From an uncultured bacterium (GTDB lineage Bacteria > Actinomycetota > Coriobacteriia > Coriobacteriales > Coriobacteriaceae), in the NCBI GenBank assembly GCA_905214615.1, contig CAJMMX010000005.1, positions 1-51,149 of the forward strand: DNA of 51,149 bases. Reading direction: 5' to 3'. Below, one piece after another: positions 47,855 to 51,149 of this stretch. The stretch's first letter is position 1. Each line of letters begins with the position of its first letter. Position numbers and translations under genes: made by a program. The notes beneath the pieces are model-generated. The model searched no databases. It had not been told where the DNA came from and worked only from the letters and a program-made list of their open reading frames with translations.

Positions 47855-49368
47855 TGGCGCAGAGCTTCGATTCCCTAACCGCCGCCCAGATCGCCGCGGG
47901 CGTTGCCGCCGGCGACTTTACCGCTACCGAGGTGGCCCAGGCCTCCCTTGCCGCCATCGAGGCGCGCGAGGGCGGGGTCCAGGCATTCCTGCAGGTGGCG
48001 CCCGAGCTTGCGCTCGAGGCCGCCGTGCGCGTGGATGCCGACCGTGCCGCAGGCAAGCCGCTGCCCCCGCTTGCGGGCGTGCCGCTGGCCATCAAGGACA
48101 ACATGAACCTTGTGGGCACGCGCACCACTTGCGCTTCCCGTATGCTCGAGGACTACCAGAGCGTCTACACCGCCACCTGCGTCCAGCGCATGCTCGACGC
48201 CGGCTGCCTGCCCATGGGCAAGGCCAACATGGACGAGTTCGCCTTTGGCAGCTCCACCGAGAGCTCGGCGTTCCATCGCACCAACAACCCCTGGGATACC
48301 GAGCGCGTGCCCGGCGGCTCTTCGGGCGGCTCCGCTGCCGCCGTCGCTGCGGGCGAGGTCGCGCTCTCGCTGGGCTCGGACACCGGCGGCTCCATTCGTC
48401 AGCCGGCGTCGCTGTGCGGCGTGGTGGGCTTTAAGCCCACGTATGGCGCCGTGAGCCGTTACGGCGTGGTTGCGTTTGGCTCGTCGCTCGACCAGGTGGG
48501 TCCCTTTGGCCGCACGGTCGAGGATGTCGCACTGGCCATGAACGCGCTTACCGGCGCGGGCCATGATCCGTACGACTGCACCAGCCAGGATTGCGCCGTC
48601 GACTTTACCGAGCATCTCAACGACAGCATCGAGGGTAAACGCGTGGGCATCATCCCCGCGTTTATGGAGGCCGAGGGCCTGACGCCCGAGGTCAAGGCCG
48701 CTGTTCAGCGCGCCGCCCAGGAGCTGCAGAACCAGGGCGCCGAGCTGGTCGAGGTCGACCTGCCGCACCTGGACGCCGCCATCGCCGCCTACTACGTCAT
48801 CGGCCCGGCCGAGGCGTTCTCCAACTTGGCCCGCTTCGACGGCATTCGCTACGGCTATCAGGAGGAGGGCTGCGCCAACCTGTCCGACCAGAGCTCGCTT
48901 TCGCGCGCCCACGGCTTTGGCGCCGAGGCCAAGCGCCGTCAGATGCTCGGCGCCTACCTGCTCTCCTCGGGCGTGTACGACAAGTACTACTACGCCGCGC
49001 AAAAGGCCCGCACGCTCATCACGCAGGACTACGACGCCGCGTATGCCAAGGTGGACACCATCCTCATGCCCGCCTCGCCACGCACGGCCTTTAAGTTTGG
49101 CGAGATCAGCGACCCCACGCAGATGTACCTGTCCGACCTGTACACCATCTCGCTCAACATTTGCGGCAACGGCGGCATCTCGGTGCCGCTGGGCCTGGGC
49201 GAGGATACTCAGCTGCCCGTTTCTGCCCAGCTGGTGGGTCCGGCCTTTAAGGACCGTCAGCTGCTCACATTTGCCCGCGCCTTGGAGCGCGGCTTTGCCG
49301 ATACCGCCACGGGTGCGCCCGCGCTTTCTGTCGCGCCCGATTTTGCCGGGAAGGGAGGCGAGCTGTAA
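47854..49368 (+). CDS. gatA: Glutamyl-tRNA(Gln)/aspartyl-tRNA(Asn) amidotransferase subunit A
   Basis: A 504-residue amidase-signature enzyme that releases ammonia from glutamine for the GatB reaction. The Ser-cis-Ser-Lys triad is visible: Lys81 in AIKDNMN, Ser156 in PGGSSGGSAA and Ser180 in DTGGSIRQP. The start codon shares its A with the gatC stop codon (TAATG), and the stop overlaps the gatB start in the same way, so the three genes are translationally coupled. GGGAGAG precedes it inside gatC. Length is close to the usual 480-490. Confidence 0.97.
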   Translation: MAQSFDSLTAAQIAAGVAAGDFTATEVAQASLAAIEAREGGVQAFLQVAPELALEAAVRVDADRAAGKPLPPLAGVPLAIKDNMNLVGTRTTCASRMLEDYQSVYTATCVQRMLDAGCLPMGKANMDEFAFGSSTESSAFHRTNNPWDTERVPGGSSGGSAAAVAAGEVALSLGSDTGGSIRQPASLCGVVGFKPTYGAVSRYGVVAFGSSLDQVGPFGRTVEDVALAMNALTGAGHDPYDCTSQDCAVDFTEHLNDSIEGKRVGIIPAFMEAEGLTPEVKAAVQRAAQELQNQGAELVEVDLPHLDAAIAAYYVIGPAEAFSNLARFDGIRYGYQEEGCANLSDQSSLSRAHGFGAEAKRRQMLGAYLLSSGVYDKYYYAAQKARTLITQDYDAAYAKVDTILMPASPRTAFKFGEISDPTQMYLSDLYTISLNICGNGGISVPLGLGEDTQLPVSAQLVGPAFKDRQLLTFARALERGFADTATGAPALSVAPDFAGKGGEL

Positions 49369-51044
49369 TGAAGGAGCTATCCGAGGTCCTGCAGGATTGG
49401 GAGGCCGTGATCGGCCTGGAAATCCATACCGAGCTCACCGCACTCGATACCAAGATGTTCTGCAACTGCAAGCTCAGCCACGATGACGAGCCCAACGCCA
49501 ACGTGTGCCCGGTGTGTCTGGGCCTGCCCGGCGCCCTACCGGTGCCCAACAAGCGCGCCATCGAGAGCATCGTCAAGGCCGGTCTCGCCACCAACTGCGA
49601 GATCCAGCGCCACTCGATGTTCTACCGCAAGCACTACTTCTATCCCGATATGGCCAAGAACTTCCAGACCACGCAGGGTCCGGTTGCCTTTGCCATGTAC
49701 GGCCACCTTGACCTGGACGTGACCGGTCGCGGTGCCGCCGAGCGCCCCGACTGCGCGTTTGGTGAGGCCGAGGCTCAGAGTCTGGCGAGCGCTTCAGCCA
49801 ACGCCGAGGGCCTGTCTACGTCCATGACGTCGACCATGCGCGAGGGCAACCAGCGATCCGGCCACCTGGCCAGCTACGACGCGTCCAACCTGCAGATGCC
49901 CGAGCGTCGCGCGGACGGTTCCTACACGGTGCCCATCCGCATCCTGCGCATCCACATGGAGGAGGACGCCGCCAAGATGGTGCACGTGGGCGGTGCCGAG
50001 GGCCGCATTACCGCCGCGGCCGAGTCGCTCGTCGACTACAACCGCTGCGGCACGCCGCTCATCGAGCTTGTCACCGAGCCCGATCTGCGCACGCCCGAGG
50101 AGGCGCGCCTATTTATGGAAAAGCTCCGTCGCATCTTTGTGACGCTGGGCATTTCGGACTGCTCCATGGAGAAGGGTTCCATGCGCTGCGACGGCAACGT
50201 GAGCCTGCGCCGCCGCGGCGAGACCAAGCTGGGTACTAAGACCGAGCTCAAGAACCTCAACTCGTTTAAGAGCCTGCACGACGGCCTTGCCTACGAGATC
50301 TGCCGTCAGGCCGAGGTGCTCGAGGAGGGCGGCATCATCTACCAGGAGACCCGCCACTGGGAGCCCAGCCGCAAGCGTACCGTTGTCATGCGCGTCAAGG
50401 AGACGGCCGACGACTATCGCCTGTTCCCCGACCCCGACTTGGCGCCGTTCGATCTGGATGACGAGTTTATCGACCGTTGCCGTGGCGAGATCCCCGAGTT
50501 GCCCGATGCCAAGCGCGACCGCTTCCAGGCCGATTTTGGCATTAAGGCTGCCGACGCCGAGCAGATCGCCGGCGACCCCGAGTTTGCCGAGTTCTTTGAG
50601 GCCGCCGCTGCCGGAATGGCTGGCAAAGAGGCCCAGACGGTCGCAAACCTGCTGGTCAACGAGATGATCGCCTACCTTAAGGGCGCGGGCGTGTCGCTCG
50701 CCGAGTCCGGCATCGCGCCGACTCAGGTGGCCGCTCTTGCCAAGCTGCTGGCGACCGATGCCATCAGCTCCAACCAAGCGCACGAGGTCTTTGAGGCTAT
50801 GGCCCAGACCGGTGACGACCCCAACAAGATCGTCGACGAGCGCGGTATGCGTCAGGTGAGTGATGCCGGCGCGCTGCAGCCGATCGTGGACGAGGTGCTG
50901 GATAACTGTGCCGATCAGGCGCAGCAGTACCGCGACGGCAACCAGAAGGTCATCGGCTTTTTGGTGGGCCAGTGCATGAAGGCGAGCCGCGGCAAGGGCA
51001 ACCCGAAGCTCTTCAACGAGTTACTGAGAACGTCGCTCTCGTAA
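49368..51044 (+). CDS. gatB: Glutamyl-tRNA(Gln)/aspartyl-tRNA(Asn) amidotransferase subunit B
   Basis: A 558-residue kinase-like subunit that binds the mischarged tRNA and activates its carboxylate. The N-terminus (WEAVIGLEIHTELTALDTKM) and the zinc site region (CNCKLSHDDEPNANVCPVCL) match the family, as do VDYNRCGTPLIELVTEPD and the C-terminal tail domain. The protein is longer than the usual 475-500 residues; the extra length includes a hydrophilic insert at about residues 115-180 (around ERPDCAFGEAEAQSLASASA). GGGAGGCGAG precedes the start within gatA. The operon ends with the terminator at 51111. Confidence 0.96.
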   Translation: MKELSEVLQDWEAVIGLEIHTELTALDTKMFCNCKLSHDDEPNANVCPVCLGLPGALPVPNKRAIESIVKAGLATNCEIQRHSMFYRKHYFYPDMAKNFQTTQGPVAFAMYGHLDLDVTGRGAAERPDCAFGEAEAQSLASASANAEGLSTSMTSTMREGNQRSGHLASYDASNLQMPERRADGSYTVPIRILRIHMEEDAAKMVHVGGAEGRITAAAESLVDYNRCGTPLIELVTEPDLRTPEEARLFMEKLRRIFVTLGISDCSMEKGSMRCDGNVSLRRRGETKLGTKTELKNLNSFKSLHDGLAYEICRQAEVLEEGGIIYQETRHWEPSRKRTVVMRVKETADDYRLFPDPDLAPFDLDDEFIDRCRGEIPELPDAKRDRFQADFGIKAADAEQIAGDPEFAEFFEAAAAGMAGKEAQTVANLLVNEMIAYLKGAGVSLAESGIAPTQVAALAKLLATDAISSNQAHEVFEAMAQTGDDPNKIVDERGMRQVSDAGALQPIVDEVLDNCADQAQQYRDGNQKVIGFLVGQCMKASRGKGNPKLFNELLRTSLS

Positions 51045-51110
51045 ACGAGAACCCGGGAGCCCCGGCAGGGCGGGTGCTTCCTCAAAATTTCGAACAGTCC
51101 TGCGCAAGAC

Positions 51111-51136
51111 GAAGGCCACATTAAGTGGCCTTCTTT
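51111..51136 (+). terminator. Terminator after gatB
   Basis: GAAGGCCAC and GTGGCCTTC form a perfect 9-bp stem with a 5-base loop, followed by TTT. Confidence 0.8.
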
Positions 51137-51149
51137 GCGTGCGGAACTC

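Noticed and set aside
49710..49910. GatB insert as a sign of gene fusion
   Set aside because: The insert is in frame and hydrophilic, with family motifs intact on both sides; it is probably a lineage-specific loop.

Overview
The window is GC-rich, densely coded chromosomal DNA. Gene content fits a gut-type actinobacterium of the class Coriobacteriia, most likely Collinsella or a close relative; this is an inference from feoAAB with a Cys-rich partner, a complete kdp cluster, GSI-alpha glutamine synthetase beside an orphan OmpR-type regulator, class C sortase pili, gatCAB and many small palindromic intergenic repeats. No rRNA, tRNA, CRISPR array or transposase was recognised.

Layout. 283-531: HPr-like phosphocarrier with Asp in place of regulatory Ser46. 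720-4079: ferrous iron uptake (feoA, feoA, feoB, small Cys-rich membrane protein). 4371-12641: potassium module, kdpDE leftward and kdpFABC rightward from a shared control region, bracketed by two direct copies of a ~120-bp element. 12890-19673: a flavin/Fe-S oxidoreductase, a decayed GntR gene, an AlbA_2-type regulator behind three copies of an operator-like motif, GntR and LacI regulators, and a ribbon-helix-helix/nucleotidyltransferase fusion. 19800-21850: glnA plus a GlnR-like pseudo-receiver regulator. 22035-24115: an AT-richer three-gene cassette for exported proteins led by a papain-fold protein. 24288-29728: HtrA protease, ligA and a MATE exporter. 30045-31082: an uncharacterised protein with a nuclease-like C-terminus, flanked by two nearly identical palindromic repeats. 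31318-33679: moaA and a moaC-mobB fusion. 34073-36398: MFS transporter and Cof-type phosphatase. 36937-47217: pilus locus with three cell-wall-anchored subunits and a class C sortase, the sortase being separated from the subunits by an AbiEii-like toxin-antitoxin pair. 47543-51044: gatCAB.

How the parts work together. The feo and kdp blocks import Fe2+ and K+; the kdp block carries its own sensor and regulator. glnA and the adjacent regulator form a plausible nitrogen-control pair. The pilus subunits have pilin-like TVKPK motifs, an E-box and C-terminal sorting signals, so the sortase at 46279 would polymerise them. The first subunit has a run of nine G inside its 5' coding region, a candidate phase-variation switch.

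The most unusual features are the Asp46 HPr, the papain-like exported operon, the RHH-nucleotidyltransferase fusion, the toxin-antitoxin module inside the pilus locus, the poly-G tract, the direct repeats round the kdp cluster, and at least four families of small palindromic repeats. All assignments come from reading the sequence; no database search was run.
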